Source of the DNA: DASXUX01 sp036504595
Lineage (GTDB): Bacteria > Planctomycetota > SZUA-567 > H5-PLA8
Assembly: GCA_036504595.1 (NCBI GenBank)
Contig: DASXUX010000042.1
Span: 1-64,000, forward strand
DNA: 64,000 nucleotides
Direction of reading: 5' to 3'
A program made the position numbers and the translations under genes. Shown here in pieces: positions 1 to 8,661 of this stretch. Under the pieces are notes generated by a model. It did not search any database. It had not been told where the DNA came from and saw only the letters and a program-made list of their open reading frames with translations. How positions within the stretch are numbered: position 1 is the stretch's first letter; every line of letters begins with the position of its first letter.

Positions 1-28
1 GGAGGACACACAGAAACTAAAGAAGAAG

Positions 29-63
29 CTCTGTGAACTCTGTGTTCTCTGTGGCTCTGTGTT
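29..63. repeat. Short tandem repeat, CTCTGTG-type
   Basis: Four imperfect copies of a CTCTGTG-like unit lie head to tail in the gap downstream of ribonuclease Y. The same style of 7-8 bp tandem repeat, with different units, recurs in many gaps of this window. No coding signal is seen here. Confidence 0.6.
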
Positions 64-142
64 GAAGTCGTGGACTTTTGCGTGCGAACGGGCGACGCGT
101 AGAGATGAGATGGGGGCTGCGGTGGAAGTGCAGGGCGGCCCG

Positions 143-185
143 CCTCACCCCTAACCCCTCTCCCTCGCGGGGGAGAGGGGGACCG
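143..185. repeat. Dispersed REP-like palindrome (CCCCTAACCCCTCTCC type)
   Basis: A C-rich arm reading CCCCTAACCCCTCTCCC is followed by a short loop and a GGGGGAGAGGGG arm, giving a strong hairpin. Related copies occur at 11,931 and 29,650 (both inside coding regions), and a shorter one at 26,041. Copies on both strands and in unrelated contexts suggest a dispersed palindromic element; its mobility is inferred. Confidence 0.7.
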
Positions 186-208
186 AACAGCGCGCATCCG
201 GAAGTCGT

Positions 209-1795
209 TTACCTCGCGTATTCGATGAAGCGCGCTTCGCGGATCAGGGTGACGCGGACTTCGCCGGGGTAGTTGAGCTCCTCTTCGATCTGCTTGGCGA
301 TTTCACGGGCTACGACGCCGCAGGCGTGGTCGTCAAGCTGGTCGGCTTTGGCCAGAACGCGGACTTCGCGGCCGGCCTGGATCGCAAAGGCTTTCTCGAT
401 GCCTTTCTTGGTCGTCGCGATTTCCTCCAGCTTCTTCATGCGCTGGATGTACTTCTCCAGGCTTTCGCGGCGCGCTCCAGGGCGCGCGGCAGAGATCGCA
501 TCGGCGATTTGCACGAGGATCGGGTAGAGGCTGTGGATTTCGATGTCGCCGTGATGGCCGCCGATCGATTCCCAGACTTCCTGCCGCTCCTCGCACTGCT
601 TGGCGATGTCCATTCCGATCTGCGGATGGGTGCCTTCGACTTCCTGATCCACGGCCTTGCCGCAGTCGTGCAACAGGCCGCAGCGTTTGGCGAGCTGCTG
701 GTCGAGTTTGAGTTCGGTCGCCAGCAGGGCGCAAATGTGCGCGACTTCCTGCGCGTGGCCCAGAACGTTCTGGCCGTAGGAGGTGCGATAGCGCAGGCGG
801 CCGAGCATGGTGCGGAGCTTCGGGTGCAGGTCGTGGCAGCCGAACTGGATCGAGACGTCCTTGCCGGTCTTCTCGATAATTTCAACGACTTCCTTTTCGG
901 CCTTGGCCACGGCTTCTTCGATTCGCGTGGGATGAATGCGGCCGTCCTGGACGAGCTTCTCCATCGCCACGCGGGCAATTTCGCGGCGGACGGGTTCGAA
1001 GCCTGAGAGCACCACAACGCCGGGGGTATCGTCCACGACGACGTCGATGCCGGTCGCTTTCTCGAACGCTCGGATGTTGCGGCCTTCCTTGCCGATGATG
1101 CGGCCCTTCATGTCGTCGGAAGGCAGGTCGATGGTGGCGACGGTGTTTTCGGCGACGGTGTCGGAGGCGAGCCGCTGAATGGTGTTGATGATGACTTTGC
1201 GGGCTTCGGCCTCGGCGTTTTCTTTAGCTCGGTTGACGGCCCGGTTGGTCATTTCGGCGACTTCGCTGGCGATATCGCGTTCGACTCGCTGGAGCAGCAG
1301 TACCTTGGCCTGATCGGGGGTCATTCCGGCGATCGTCTGGAGCTTGCGGCGCTCGTCATCGATCAGCTCGGTCATCGTGGCATTTTTGGCTTCGGCTTCT
1401 TTGAGCTGTTCCTGGCGTTTCTGTTCGAGCTTGACGCCGTCCTGTTCCTTGCGCTGGATGTCCTGTTCGCGCCGTTCGAGGGTGTTGAGCTTGCGATCGA
1501 TCAACTCCTCGCGTTTTTCGAGGCGCTTATCGGTGGCGCGGCTCTCTTCCAGCAGTTCCTTCAGTTCGCGATCGAATTCGCGCCGTTTTTTGAGCTGTTC
1601 CTCGGCGGTTTCGGCTTTGATCTTGGCCGCGTCCGCGCGAGCCTCGTCCAACAGCCTTTGTTTCAGTGCGTCTGCTTCTTTACGGACATCTGCTTCTTGA
1701 AGCTGGTTCTTTGTTTTCAGGATCAGTGCGGCGATGAGATAGCCCAGCACTAATCCACCAACGGCACCTCCAAGGACGTACGGAAGGAACTCCAT
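209..1795 (-). CDS. rny: Ribonuclease Y
   Basis: Membrane-anchored endoribonuclease that initiates mRNA decay. The 528-residue length is the family norm. The order of parts is typical: an N-terminal membrane segment (about residues 4-26), a long charged coiled coil (about 30-210), a KH RNA-binding domain containing IIGKEGRNIR near residue 233, and an HD metal-dependent phosphohydrolase domain with the HD pair in LLHDCGK near residue 376. The ATG start is preceded by a G-rich stretch. The gene is monocistronic in this window. A structured leader region on the same strand lies directly upstream and may encode a separate RNA or regulate this gene. The identification is very secure. Confidence 0.97.
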   Translation of the reverse strand: MEFLPYVLGGAVGGLVLGYLIAALILKTKNQLQEADVRKEADALKQRLLDEARADAAKIKAETAEEQLKKRREFDRELKELLEESRATDKRLEKREELIDRKLNTLERREQDIQRKEQDGVKLEQKRQEQLKEAEAKNATMTELIDDERRKLQTIAGMTPDQAKVLLLQRVERDIASEVAEMTNRAVNRAKENAEAEARKVIINTIQRLASDTVAENTVATIDLPSDDMKGRIIGKEGRNIRAFEKATGIDVVVDDTPGVVVLSGFEPVRREIARVAMEKLVQDGRIHPTRIEEAVAKAEKEVVEIIEKTGKDVSIQFGCHDLHPKLRTMLGRLRYRTSYGQNVLGHAQEVAHICALLATELKLDQQLAKRCGLLHDCGKAVDQEVEGTHPQIGMDIAKQCEERQEVWESIGGHHGDIEIHSLYPILVQIADAISAARPGARRESLEKYIQRMKKLEEIATTKKGIEKAFAIQAGREVRVLAKADQLDDHACGVVAREIAKQIEEELNYPGEVRVTLIREARFIEYAR

Positions 1796-1845
1796 GGGTT
1801 CTTACCCCCTATTTGGATCGGCGTGGCGAGAGGTTCCAGGAACGA

Positions 1846-2040
1846 TTGAAGCCGGCTTGGCAGAGCTTTTAGAGTCATGGCTTCAACCACAAAGAGAACC
1901 GAACCGCGGGCGACGGCACACAGGCCTCCTTTGCGCACGACGCGAAAGGCGCGACCTACCGTGCTGCTCCACCGCCGGCTTCACGCGCCGGCGAGAGAAC
2001 GCCGTTAATTCAAGACAGACCTTTCGGCCTGCCACAACGC
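1846..2040 (-). ncRNA. Candidate structured RNA upstream of rny (possible 6S RNA)
   Basis: Read on the minus strand, this stretch holds several strong helices. There is an 8-bp stem closed by a GAAA loop near 2013-2032, a 7-bp CGCCGGC/GCCGGCG hairpin near 1977-1993, a long irregular hairpin with a CCTTT/AAAGG apex near 1910-1975, and TTGAAGCC/GGCTTCAA arms at 1879-1886 and 1846-1853. The overall size (about 190 nt) and a long central hairpin flanked by less paired strands resemble 6S RNA, which in several bacterial lineages lies close to rny. I cannot align it to a family, so the identity is a hypothesis. An rny 5' leader is the alternative. Confidence 0.3.
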
Positions 2041-2044
2041 AGTC

Positions 2045-2074
2045 AGAAAAATCCCTGCGTTTTGAAACGCGGGA
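2045..2074 (-). terminator. Rho-independent terminator
   Basis: On the minus strand a CCCGCGTTT / AAACGCAGGG hairpin is followed directly by ATTTTTC. It would end a minus-strand transcript coming from 2.1-2.6 kb, just upstream of the candidate structured RNA. This suggests that something in that gap is transcribed. Confidence 0.6.
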
Positions 2075-2075
2075 G

Positions 2076-2642
2076 CAAACACGTCAGGAAAGGTTGAGCG
2101 GAAAAATACGGCGTGAGGCCAGCCGCAGTGGGATGATACGTTCAAAGGCGAACAAGCCCGGCCCGCGGATCATTGTTGGCGCATTGCAGCCAACTTCCAT
2201 AGAGTCCACAAGCTGTCGTTCATTTTCGGCCTGTCCTTCGTCGAAACTTTGTATCAGTCGCGCGCTTTGCATTGGCGGCCAGCCTCTCCATCCAGATGGC
2301 CTCGCAGGGCCACATTCCGAGCTGAAAAAAGCCGTGCTCGGAACCTTCAGGACGGGGTGCCCATTTTCAGGCACCGGACTGGCAACTCAAAGCCCCCCAA
2401 CTTGTAAAGAGCGCGAACATCAGGAGCGATCTTAACTTTACCCGAACATGGCCACTCACTAACGGCCCGAAACGGATAGAGCACAGAGCTAACCCGATTC
2501 CTTTTTCCGTTCTAGAGGACACCTTCCCTCAGCATTAAGCCCTCGTTAAAACGGAGTTTATATAGCTTGGGGCTGTCCGTCAACTGAATTGTAACTCAGT
2601 CCGTGTACAAAATCTGCGCACGATGTCCAAAATGGGACTGGC
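2076..2642. other. Gap without a recognised gene
   Basis: No protein family is recognised on either strand. A 96-codon minus-strand reading frame (2084-2374) ends about 10 bp before the terminator at 2045-2074, but its composition is not protein-like and it has no recognisable domain. A non-coding RNA or the remains of a small gene are equally possible. Confidence 0.4.
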
Positions 2643-3074
2643 TCAGATCTCTTTTTGAGTTCTTAACGTCTCAATGATCTTCTGCGCATCATGTAAAGGT
2701 CCAGTGTTCAATCCTGGACAGCGCCTGCTTTCGCGCACCCATGTCCCGGCGGTGCGCAGGACTTCTGGCCAGAAGGGATAGTCGCGGCACTGCTTGGGCC
2801 GAACGGCGTAGACGCGGCAACCGTTGCGGCCGTCGAGCATGGCGCAGTCGCCGTTCGGCATTTCGATGATGGACATCAAACCGGAGGAGTAGTGGCGGAC
2901 GAACGCGTTCTCAAATTCCGGGACCGTCATCTCCAGCGTCTTGGCCAGAGCGGCGATTTCTTCGCTCGTAACGAACACGTCACCCGGATCGCCGCAGCAG
3001 CAGCGCACGCAACCGGGCTGGCAGGCAAAATGAAGTCCGTCTTTGAACCAGGGATTTTCCGCCGACACACTCAT
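2643..3074 (-). CDS. YkgJ-family cysteine cluster protein
   Basis: A 143-residue soluble protein of the zinc- or iron-cluster-binding YkgJ/Fli-type family, whose function is unknown. The N-terminal cluster CxxxCxxCCCGDP and the later CRVY…QCRDYPFWP segment give the conserved cysteines expected to bind the metal. It follows pssA and overlaps it by four bases (ATGA), so the two are translationally coupled and probably expressed together. No link between the cysteine protein and phospholipid synthesis can be read from the sequence itself. Confidence 0.85.
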   Translation of the reverse strand: MSVSAENPWFKDGLHFACQPGCVRCCCGDPGDVFVTSEEIAALAKTLEMTVPEFENAFVRHYSSGLMSIIEMPNGDCAMLDGRNGCRVYAVRPKQCRDYPFWPEVLRTAGTWVRESRRCPGLNTGPLHDAQKIIETLRTQKEI

Positions 3075-4033
3075 GCAACAGGCGGTTCCTTAAGCGGCGT
3101 TTGTGGCGCGGACTGTCCAGCCGGCGCAGGCGGCGGGGCGGGTTCTTCACCGAACTGAAGCCACTCTTTCGGCCGGTGGCTCGGCACGAACTGGTAGCGC
3201 ACTTCATTGAGGAGGCCCAGAAGCATGTAGCCATTGAAGGCCAGCACGAGCACGATTTCGGTCTGAACCACCGCCAGGACCAGAATCAGACCCAGCACGA
3301 TCAAGTGCATGAACGATTTTCGGCCGCGCAGGAAACGATCGCCAACATGCGGGTACAGCACGCGCGTGACCATGAGCACGCCCCAGCCCATCATTAGAAA
3401 TGGCATCGCCAGCATGACCGGATGATAGGCGGACTGGCGCAGGTGAATCAACACGGCCGTACTGGCATCCTGAAGCTGCGGCAGCGGTGAATGATGCCCG
3501 CCGGGAAGGATGAAGATCACCAGGCTGGCGACACAACCAGCGGCGCCGGGAGACGGCATGCCAAAGAAGAAATCTCGATGGCCGGTGTCGGCTTCGACGT
3601 TGTAGCGAGCCAGCCTTAAGGCCGCGCACGCGGTGTAGGTGCCCAGCAGCGGGAACAGGAAACGGTCCATCAGCGGGAAGGGATTGCCGTTGATGAGTTG
3701 CTGATCGATCATGGCCTTAACGAGTATTGCCGGCGCGACACCGAACGAGATGACGTCCGCCAACGAATCCATTTCCATGCCGAACTTGCTGGTGGATTTT
3801 GTCCAGCGCGCGACCTTGCCGTCCATCACGTCGAAGATCATGGCGGCAAAAATAAGCATGCCGGCCCAGTAGAGACAGTCGTCCGCGTCGAAGTTCAGAT
3901 TTCTCGGCGGATAGGCTGCGCGCATCGCCAGCATGATCGAGCCCAGCCCGGAAAGCAGGTTTCCGAGCGTGACGAGCGTGGGGATCGGATGGATGCCCTT
4001 CAGCAGTCGGCGTGGCTTGTCGTCGCGCTTCAT
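3071..4033 (-). CDS. pssA: CDP-diacylglycerol-serine O-phosphatidyltransferase
   Basis: Integral membrane enzyme that joins CDP-diacylglycerol and serine to make phosphatidylserine, the precursor of phosphatidylethanolamine. The CDP-alcohol phosphotransferase signature DG-x2-AR-x8-G-x3-D-x3-D is complete (DVMDGKVARW…GMEMDSLAD, about residues 70-95). Several hydrophobic segments follow. The 320 residues include a proline-rich soluble tail (APPPAPAG), making it longer than the compact B. subtilis type. It overlaps the downstream YkgJ gene by ATGA. Assignment to PssA rather than another CDP-alcohol transferase rests on the overall sequence character and is likely. Confidence 0.88.
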   Translation of the reverse strand: MKRDDKPRRLLKGIHPIPTLVTLGNLLSGLGSIMLAMRAAYPPRNLNFDADDCLYWAGMLIFAAMIFDVMDGKVARWTKSTSKFGMEMDSLADVISFGVAPAILVKAMIDQQLINGNPFPLMDRFLFPLLGTYTACAALRLARYNVEADTGHRDFFFGMPSPGAAGCVASLVIFILPGGHHSPLPQLQDASTAVLIHLRQSAYHPVMLAMPFLMMGWGVLMVTRVLYPHVGDRFLRGRKSFMHLIVLGLILVLAVVQTEIVLVLAFNGYMLLGLLNEVRYQFVPSHRPKEWLQFGEEPAPPPAPAGQSAPQTPLKEPPVA

Positions 4034-4079
4034 AGGATGGCAAGTGTAAGTTCAAAATCGAAAACGAAAAGGAAAAACT

Positions 4080-4169
4080 TGGTGAGTGGTGAGTGGTGAG
4101 TGATTGGTAAGTGAACTCAACTACAAACCATTCTACCACTCCACCACTCCACCACTCCACCACTCACCA
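4080..4169. repeat. Inverted arms of TGGTGAG / CCACTCCA tandem repeats
   Basis: The gap between pssA and the ABC exporter has a left arm of three TGGTGAG units and a right arm of four CCACTCCA units. The arms are roughly complementary, so the whole could fold into a long hairpin. The right arm touches the 3' end of the ABC gene. This is one of several such paired-arm gaps in the window. Confidence 0.65.
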
Positions 4170-5936
4170 GATCTGCAATTGATACAGGCGCGCGAAAAGG
4201 CCGGCGCTTTGGACGAGTTCCTCGAAGTCGCCGGTCTCGCGCACGCAGCCGTCTTCCAGCACGATGATGTGGTCGGCGTGGCGAATCGTGGAGAGGCGAT
4301 GAGCGACAATGAGCACTGTCCGGTCACGGCCCACGGCGAGCAAGGCCTCATGAATCAGGTGCTCGGCAATGCTGTCTAACGCGTTGGTGGCCTCGTCGAG
4401 AATGAGAATCTCCGGATCGCGGATGAGCGCCCGCGCCAGCGCGATCCGCTGCCGCTGCCCGCCCGAAAGCCGCACGCCGCGATCGCCGACAAGCGTATCG
4501 TAGCCCTGCGGCAGGCGCAGGATGAAATCGTGCGCGTTTGCTTTTTGGGCCGCCGCAACAATCTGCTCAGGCCTTGCATCCAGGCGGCCGTAAGCGATGT
4601 TTTCCCGCACGGTGGAGTGAAACAGATACGTGTCCTGGCTCACCACCGCCAGGCGCCGGCGCCACGACGTGAGACTGAGTTCCGAGAGCGGCTCTCCATC
4701 CACCAGGATGCGTCCAGCCTGCGGGTCGTAAAATCGGCACAGCAGATTCAGAACCGTTGACTTCCCCGCGCCCGACGGTCCGACGATCGCAGTTGTTTTA
4801 CCTTGAGGCAAGCTGAACGAGACGTGGCGGAGCGCAAGCGGGTCGCCTTCGTGATATCGAAATGACACATCATTGAAAAGAACCTGCGACTTCAGCGCGG
4901 CAAACGGGATGTCGCCGGAGTTGATGCAGGCTTTGTCATCGCGCCGCAGCAATTCGTGAATGCGCTCCATCGAACCGATCAACGAGCGCAGGTAAATGCA
5001 ACCGCTGTCGATAGCTCGCGCGCGCGGCTGCAAGCGGTACAGCATGAATACAAACGTGATCAGCGTCGGAATGGTGCTGTTGTCGTGGAGCGCGAGAATC
5101 ACGGCGGCGAGCAATGTTGCCGAAAGAACTTCGGACAGTGGCGCAACGGTTGAGCCGAGCAAATCCAGCCGCATGAACAGCCGGCACAGTCCATGCGACG
5201 CGCCGGCGAACTGCACGCATTCGTGATCTTCCCGGCTGTGCACGCGGATGACGCGCTGCCCGGCCAGGGCTTCCATGACGCGATGCACAAACTGCGCGTT
5301 CCGTTCCGCGACGATCTGCCCCAGCCGTTTAATGCGGAACGTCAACGCGCGCACGAGAACGGAGATGAACAGCAGTGCCGCGGCGACCAGCAACGCCAGA
5401 CGCCAGTTGATCAACAGCAGGAGCGTTCCATAGACCGCAACCGCTCCGATGTTGACCGTCAGCCCCAGCAGCGTGCCGAAAGCCTGGCTGGCCTGCCACG
5501 CGTCTTTGTCCAGAGCGTTGACCCACGTGCCGCCGGGTTGCCGGTCCAGAAAGCCGAGGCCCACGCTGAACATCTGTTCGAACAGCCGGACGCGCAGACG
5601 ATGGTTGATTCTCCAGTTCACCCACGAGAACAGCCATGCATGCGCAAAACCGATCAGGTTCTTGACGATCACGCTGCCCAGAATGCACAAGCAGATGACC
5701 GTCAAACGCTGCTCACGCGGAATTTCGGCGAAGAGCATGTTCAAGCGTTGTACGAAACTGTTGGGTTCCGCTTCGGGCGCAGCTTGGATGTATTGAAGCA
5801 ATGGAATGAACAGGCTGATGCCCAGCCCTTCGGCGATCGATTGCAGCAGTCCCGAGATCAGCAGGACCGGAATGGCCCAGCGGCAACCGCGCAGAAACGG
5901 GGCCAGCAATCGCACCGCTTTCAGTTCTTCATTCAT
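4164..5936 (-). CDS. ABC transporter, fused membrane and ATPase domains (MsbA-like exporter)
   Basis: Half-transporter of 590 residues that would dimerise in the inner membrane and export a lipid, glycolipid or other hydrophobic substrate. The N-terminal membrane domain (about residues 15-320) has six hydrophobic segments. The ATPase domain shows Walker A GPSGAGKST (about 380), the LSGGQRQR signature (about 488) and Walker B ILILDEAT (about 512), followed by a switch histidine in VAHRLST. The adjacent upstream glycosyltransferase on the same strand suggests a glycolipid or polysaccharide substrate, which is an inference. MsbA, lipid flippase or peptide exporter cannot be told apart from sequence alone. 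Confidence 0.88.
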   Translation of the reverse strand: MNEELKAVRLLAPFLRGCRWAIPVLLISGLLQSIAEGLGISLFIPLLQYIQAAPEAEPNSFVQRLNMLFAEIPREQRLTVICLCILGSVIVKNLIGFAHAWLFSWVNWRINHRLRVRLFEQMFSVGLGFLDRQPGGTWVNALDKDAWQASQAFGTLLGLTVNIGAVAVYGTLLLLINWRLALLVAAALLFISVLVRALTFRIKRLGQIVAERNAQFVHRVMEALAGQRVIRVHSREDHECVQFAGASHGLCRLFMRLDLLGSTVAPLSEVLSATLLAAVILALHDNSTIPTLITFVFMLYRLQPRARAIDSGCIYLRSLIGSMERIHELLRRDDKACINSGDIPFAALKSQVLFNDVSFRYHEGDPLALRHVSFSLPQGKTTAIVGPSGAGKSTVLNLLCRFYDPQAGRILVDGEPLSELSLTSWRRRLAVVSQDTYLFHSTVRENIAYGRLDARPEQIVAAAQKANAHDFILRLPQGYDTLVGDRGVRLSGGQRQRIALARALIRDPEILILDEATNALDSIAEHLIHEALLAVGRDRTVLIVAHRLSTIRHADHIIVLEDGCVRETGDFEELVQSAGLFARLYQLQIW

Positions 5937-5968
5937 TGAGGCGCTTCCGACCGACGGTCATGGCCGCG

Positions 5969-6005
5969 TCAACCCTGAACCCGAACCCCTGGACCCTGAA
6001 CCCCG
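5969..6005. repeat. CCCTGAA-type tandem repeat forming the 3' end of a CDS
   Basis: Imperfect copies of AACCCTG / AACCCCT units. On the minus strand they read GGGTTCAGGG-like and encode the glycosyltransferase's final residues plus its stop codon. The same unit family recurs at 8476 and 11,128. Confidence 0.6.
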
Positions 6006-7123
6006 CTGTTTTGCGTCAACAGCATCTTCCAACGACGTTCGAGAATTCGGTCGTAGAGATCCAGATGCTCTTTCTTCCGTCGCCGGCGCAGATGCAGGAG
6101 CCGCGCGAGCCTCCAACGCAGCACTCGCATTTTTCGCCGCACGCGCACGCGCCGCTCTGCCTGCGGCCAAAGCATCACAAACAGCGGCTTGAGCGCCAAC
6201 TTCACGACGCTGATGACGTAGAGTCTGTTGAGCGATCGGGAGATGAGAATTTGGGGATCGGCTTTCATCGCGCGATGATGCCAGTGCAGACACGCGCGGT
6301 AGTTCGCCACGCCGTGACTTTTGGTCAGCAGATACAAAAAGAACATGGCCGCCGACCACTGCACGACCCGCCGCGGCACTTCGGGGTGCCGTTGCAGCAC
6401 GCGTGAAATGACCAGTTGGTAGGAGCGCGACATGGCCGTGAAGTCGCCGGACATGCTGCCCTTCACGTTGCGATAGCCGACCAGATGCTCGGGCACGACG
6501 CGGTAATCGTACTTCTCTGCGATGCGCAGGTAGAGATCCCAGTCTTCACAGCCTTGCGCGTGCTGCGCACGCAGCAGGGGATCGTAGGCGCCGACCTCGT
6601 CAAACACGCCGCGCTTGATGAGTGGGACGCTCGCGCTGCCCAGAAAATTGCGAAACAGCAGCGGCATCAGCACGCGGCCTTCGGCTTCCCAGTGGCCACA
6701 GTGCCCCAGCCGCGCGCCGCCTTCGCTGACGTTCACGGACCAGGCGTAGACCAGGCCGACGGAAGCCGGGCTCGCGCCGATGCACTGCACCTGCTTTTCG
6801 ATCTTCTCGGGGAACCACAGGTCGTCGGCATCTAGCGGCGCGATGTATTCGCCGCGTGAATAATGAATCGCCAGGTTGCGCGCCACCGCCACGCCCTGGT
6901 TCTTTTGGCAGAGCAGCCTGATCCGCGCATCGGCTCTGGCGGCGGACATGACGATCGCGCAGGTATCGTCGGTCGAGCCGTCGTCAACGACGATGATTTC
7001 AAGCTGGCGATAGCTCTGCTCGCTGACGGATTTCAATGTTGCTCCGATATGGCGCGCCGCATTGTGCGCCGGAATGCAAACGGTCACGAGTGGACTGGCT
7101 GGTTGCTCCATTGTGTGCGGCAC
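5969..7123 (-). CDS. Glycosyltransferase family 2
   Basis: GT-A fold glycosyltransferase, probably cytoplasmic or membrane-associated. The N-terminal core reads VTVCIPAHNA followed by IIVVDDGSTDD, and the metal-binding region is APLDADDLW (about residues 95-103). These are classic family 2 features. The C-terminal third is rich in arginine (RRVRVRRKMRVLRWR), suggesting contact with the membrane. The last dozen residues, ending GVQGPGVRVQG, are encoded by a CCCTGAA-type tandem repeat at 5969-6005, so the reading frame appears to have run into a repeat. It lies just upstream of the ABC exporter. The sugar and acceptor are unknown. Confidence 0.87.
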   Translation of the reverse strand: MPHTMEQPASPLVTVCIPAHNAARHIGATLKSVSEQSYRQLEIIVVDDGSTDDTCAIVMSAARADARIRLLCQKNQGVAVARNLAIHYSRGEYIAPLDADDLWFPEKIEKQVQCIGASPASVGLVYAWSVNVSEGGARLGHCGHWEAEGRVLMPLLFRNFLGSASVPLIKRGVFDEVGAYDPLLRAQHAQGCEDWDLYLRIAEKYDYRVVPEHLVGYRNVKGSMSGDFTAMSRSYQLVISRVLQRHPEVPRRVVQWSAAMFFLYLLTKSHGVANYRACLHWHHRAMKADPQILISRSLNRLYVISVVKLALKPLFVMLWPQAERRVRVRRKMRVLRWRLARLLHLRRRRKKEHLDLYDRILERRWKMLLTQNSGVQGPGVRVQG

Positions 7124-7364
7124 CTGAGAAGTTCACCGCTACCCCCCGCACTGCTCCCGCAACCTGCACCTGACAGGCCATTTCGATGTCCTGTGCGGCG
7201 ACCGTCGTTCGTCGCTCGTTGCCCGTGAGAAAACCGAGGTTCGTATCAGGAACGTGGGATAAAACAGCTATGCGCACCCGAAGTCTGGCCATTTTCGCTC
7301 GCGGCGCAGCGCTGGACGTTCTAATATCCGGTCGAACAACCAACCGCTGCAGGAGAACCGTTTC

Positions 7365-8468
7365 ATGCCTCCGCTCCGCTTTCAGAAGATTGTCATTTCG
7401 GATGAGCGCTACGAATCGGCCGGCGTTTTCGATGTGAACAACGATGGCGTGCTCGACATCGTCAGCGGCGCGTACTGGTATCCCGGGCCGAAATTCGACA
7501 AGAAATGCAAAATCGGTCCCGTGCGAGCGGAAGGCGAGTACTTCGACGACTTCTCGACCATCCCAATGGACGTCAACGGCGATGGCTATTTGGATTTCAT
7601 CAGCGGCGGTTGGTGGGGGAAGACCTTGCGCTGGATGGAAAATCCGAACGGCGATCCCACGAAGCCCTGGACGGAACACATTATTGCCGAATGCGGAAAC
7701 GTCGAAACCACGCGCGCGTGGGACATCGATGGCGACGGCGTATTGGAAATCGTCCCCAACACGCCGCCGCAGTCGCAGAAGTTCTACAAACTGATCACAG
7801 ACAAGAACGGCAAAGGCACCGGCAAGTTCAGCGAACACGTCATCTACGACAAGCCCTCCGGCCACGGCCTGGGCTGCGGCGACATCACCGGCCGAGGTCG
7901 GATGGACATCGTGCTGGCCAAAGGCTGGCTGGAAGCGCCGGCCAATCCGCTGACCGAGAAGTGGATTTTCCACGAAGACTTCGATCTGGGCAGCGCGAGC
8001 ATTCCGATTCTGGTCGTCGATGTGAACGGCGACGGCATCAACGACTTGATCGTCGGCCAGTCGCATGCTTACGGTTTGGACTGGTGGGAGCAGCGCGTCT
8101 CCGGCGGCAAGCGCACGTGGATCAAGCACGCCATCGACCCGTGCAACAGCCAGTATCACGACCTGTGGTGGGGCGACCTGGACGGCGACGGCAAACCCGA
8201 ACTGGTCACCGGCAAACGCTACCGCGCTCACTGCGGCCGCGACCCCGGCGAATACGATCCGGTGGGTCTCTACTACTTCAAATGGACAGGCGAAAGCTTC
8301 GCCAAACAAGTCATCGACTACGGCCCGATCCGACAGGGCAAAGGCTGCGGCATCCACTTCCAGGTGATCGACATCGACGGCGACGGCCGCCTCGACATCG
8401 TCGCCCCGGGTAAGGACGGCCTGTGCTTGTTCAAGAATCTCGGCTTTGCCGAAAATATGGGAGAGTGA
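7365..8468 (+). CDS. VCBS / FG-GAP repeat protein
   Basis: A 367-residue protein built from FG-GAP/VCBS repeats expected to fold as a beta propeller. At least six calcium-binding loops of the DxDGDG type are visible: DVNNDGVLDI, DVNGDGYLDF, DIDGDGVLEI, DVNGDGINDL, DLDGDGKPEL and DIDGDGRLDI, spaced 45-60 residues apart. No signal peptide or membrane segment is seen at the chosen ATG, which is odd because these proteins are usually exported. Planctomycetes have many such proteins of unknown function, often in extracellular polymer binding. It stands alone, divergent from the glycosyltransferase. Confidence 0.85.
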   Translation: MPPLRFQKIVISDERYESAGVFDVNNDGVLDIVSGAYWYPGPKFDKKCKIGPVRAEGEYFDDFSTIPMDVNGDGYLDFISGGWWGKTLRWMENPNGDPTKPWTEHIIAECGNVETTRAWDIDGDGVLEIVPNTPPQSQKFYKLITDKNGKGTGKFSEHVIYDKPSGHGLGCGDITGRGRMDIVLAKGWLEAPANPLTEKWIFHEDFDLGSASIPILVVDVNGDGINDLIVGQSHAYGLDWWEQRVSGGKRTWIKHAIDPCNSQYHDLWWGDLDGDGKPELVTGKRYRAHCGRDPGEYDPVGLYYFKWTGESFAKQVIDYGPIRQGKGCGIHFQVIDIDGDGRLDIVAPGKDGLCLFKNLGFAENMGE

Positions 8469-8475
8469 ACGCAGG

Positions 8476-8500
8476 GTTCGGAGTTCGGGGTTCAGGGTGT
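8476..8500. repeat. GGGTTCG/GGGTTCA tandem repeat
   Basis: Three imperfect GGGTTCx units directly after the VCBS gene. They belong to the same unit family as the copies at 5969 and 11,128. Confidence 0.5.
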
Positions 8501-8526
8501 GGCTATGGCAAACGCCTGCAACCCCG

Positions 8527-8661
8527 AAAACTCTAGCCCATCTTCCGCTGTTCGCAAAAATCTGGGCCTGATTTCGCGCGCGGGCGGGTGCAAGTCGTTT
8601 GCGCTCGGCAGCGGCGGCCGGCTTGCTTTAAGACGCGGCGAACAGGTTGGGCTAGAGTTTT
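8527..8661. repeat. 135-bp element with long terminal inverted repeats (MITE-like)
   Basis: The outer arms AAAACTCTAGCCCA (8527-8540) and TGGGCTAGAGTTTT (8648-8661) are perfect complements. A second inner pair, GCTGTTCGC and GCGAACAG, continues the terminal repeat after a short mismatch. The interior of about 80 bp has no reading frame. The right arm covers the stop codon of the helicase gene, so it may serve as its transcription end. The layout matches a miniature inverted-repeat element, but no second copy is seen in the window. Confidence 0.55.

Noticed and set aside
1794..2435. 213-codon plus-strand frame upstream of rny
   Set aside because: No domain, no ribosome-binding site, and it crosses structured-RNA and terminator sequence of the other strand.
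6999..8357. 452-codon minus-strand open frame opposite the VCBS gene
   Set aside because: It lacks any family motif and is the antisense shadow of the DxDGDG-rich gene, whose calcium loops are unmistakable.
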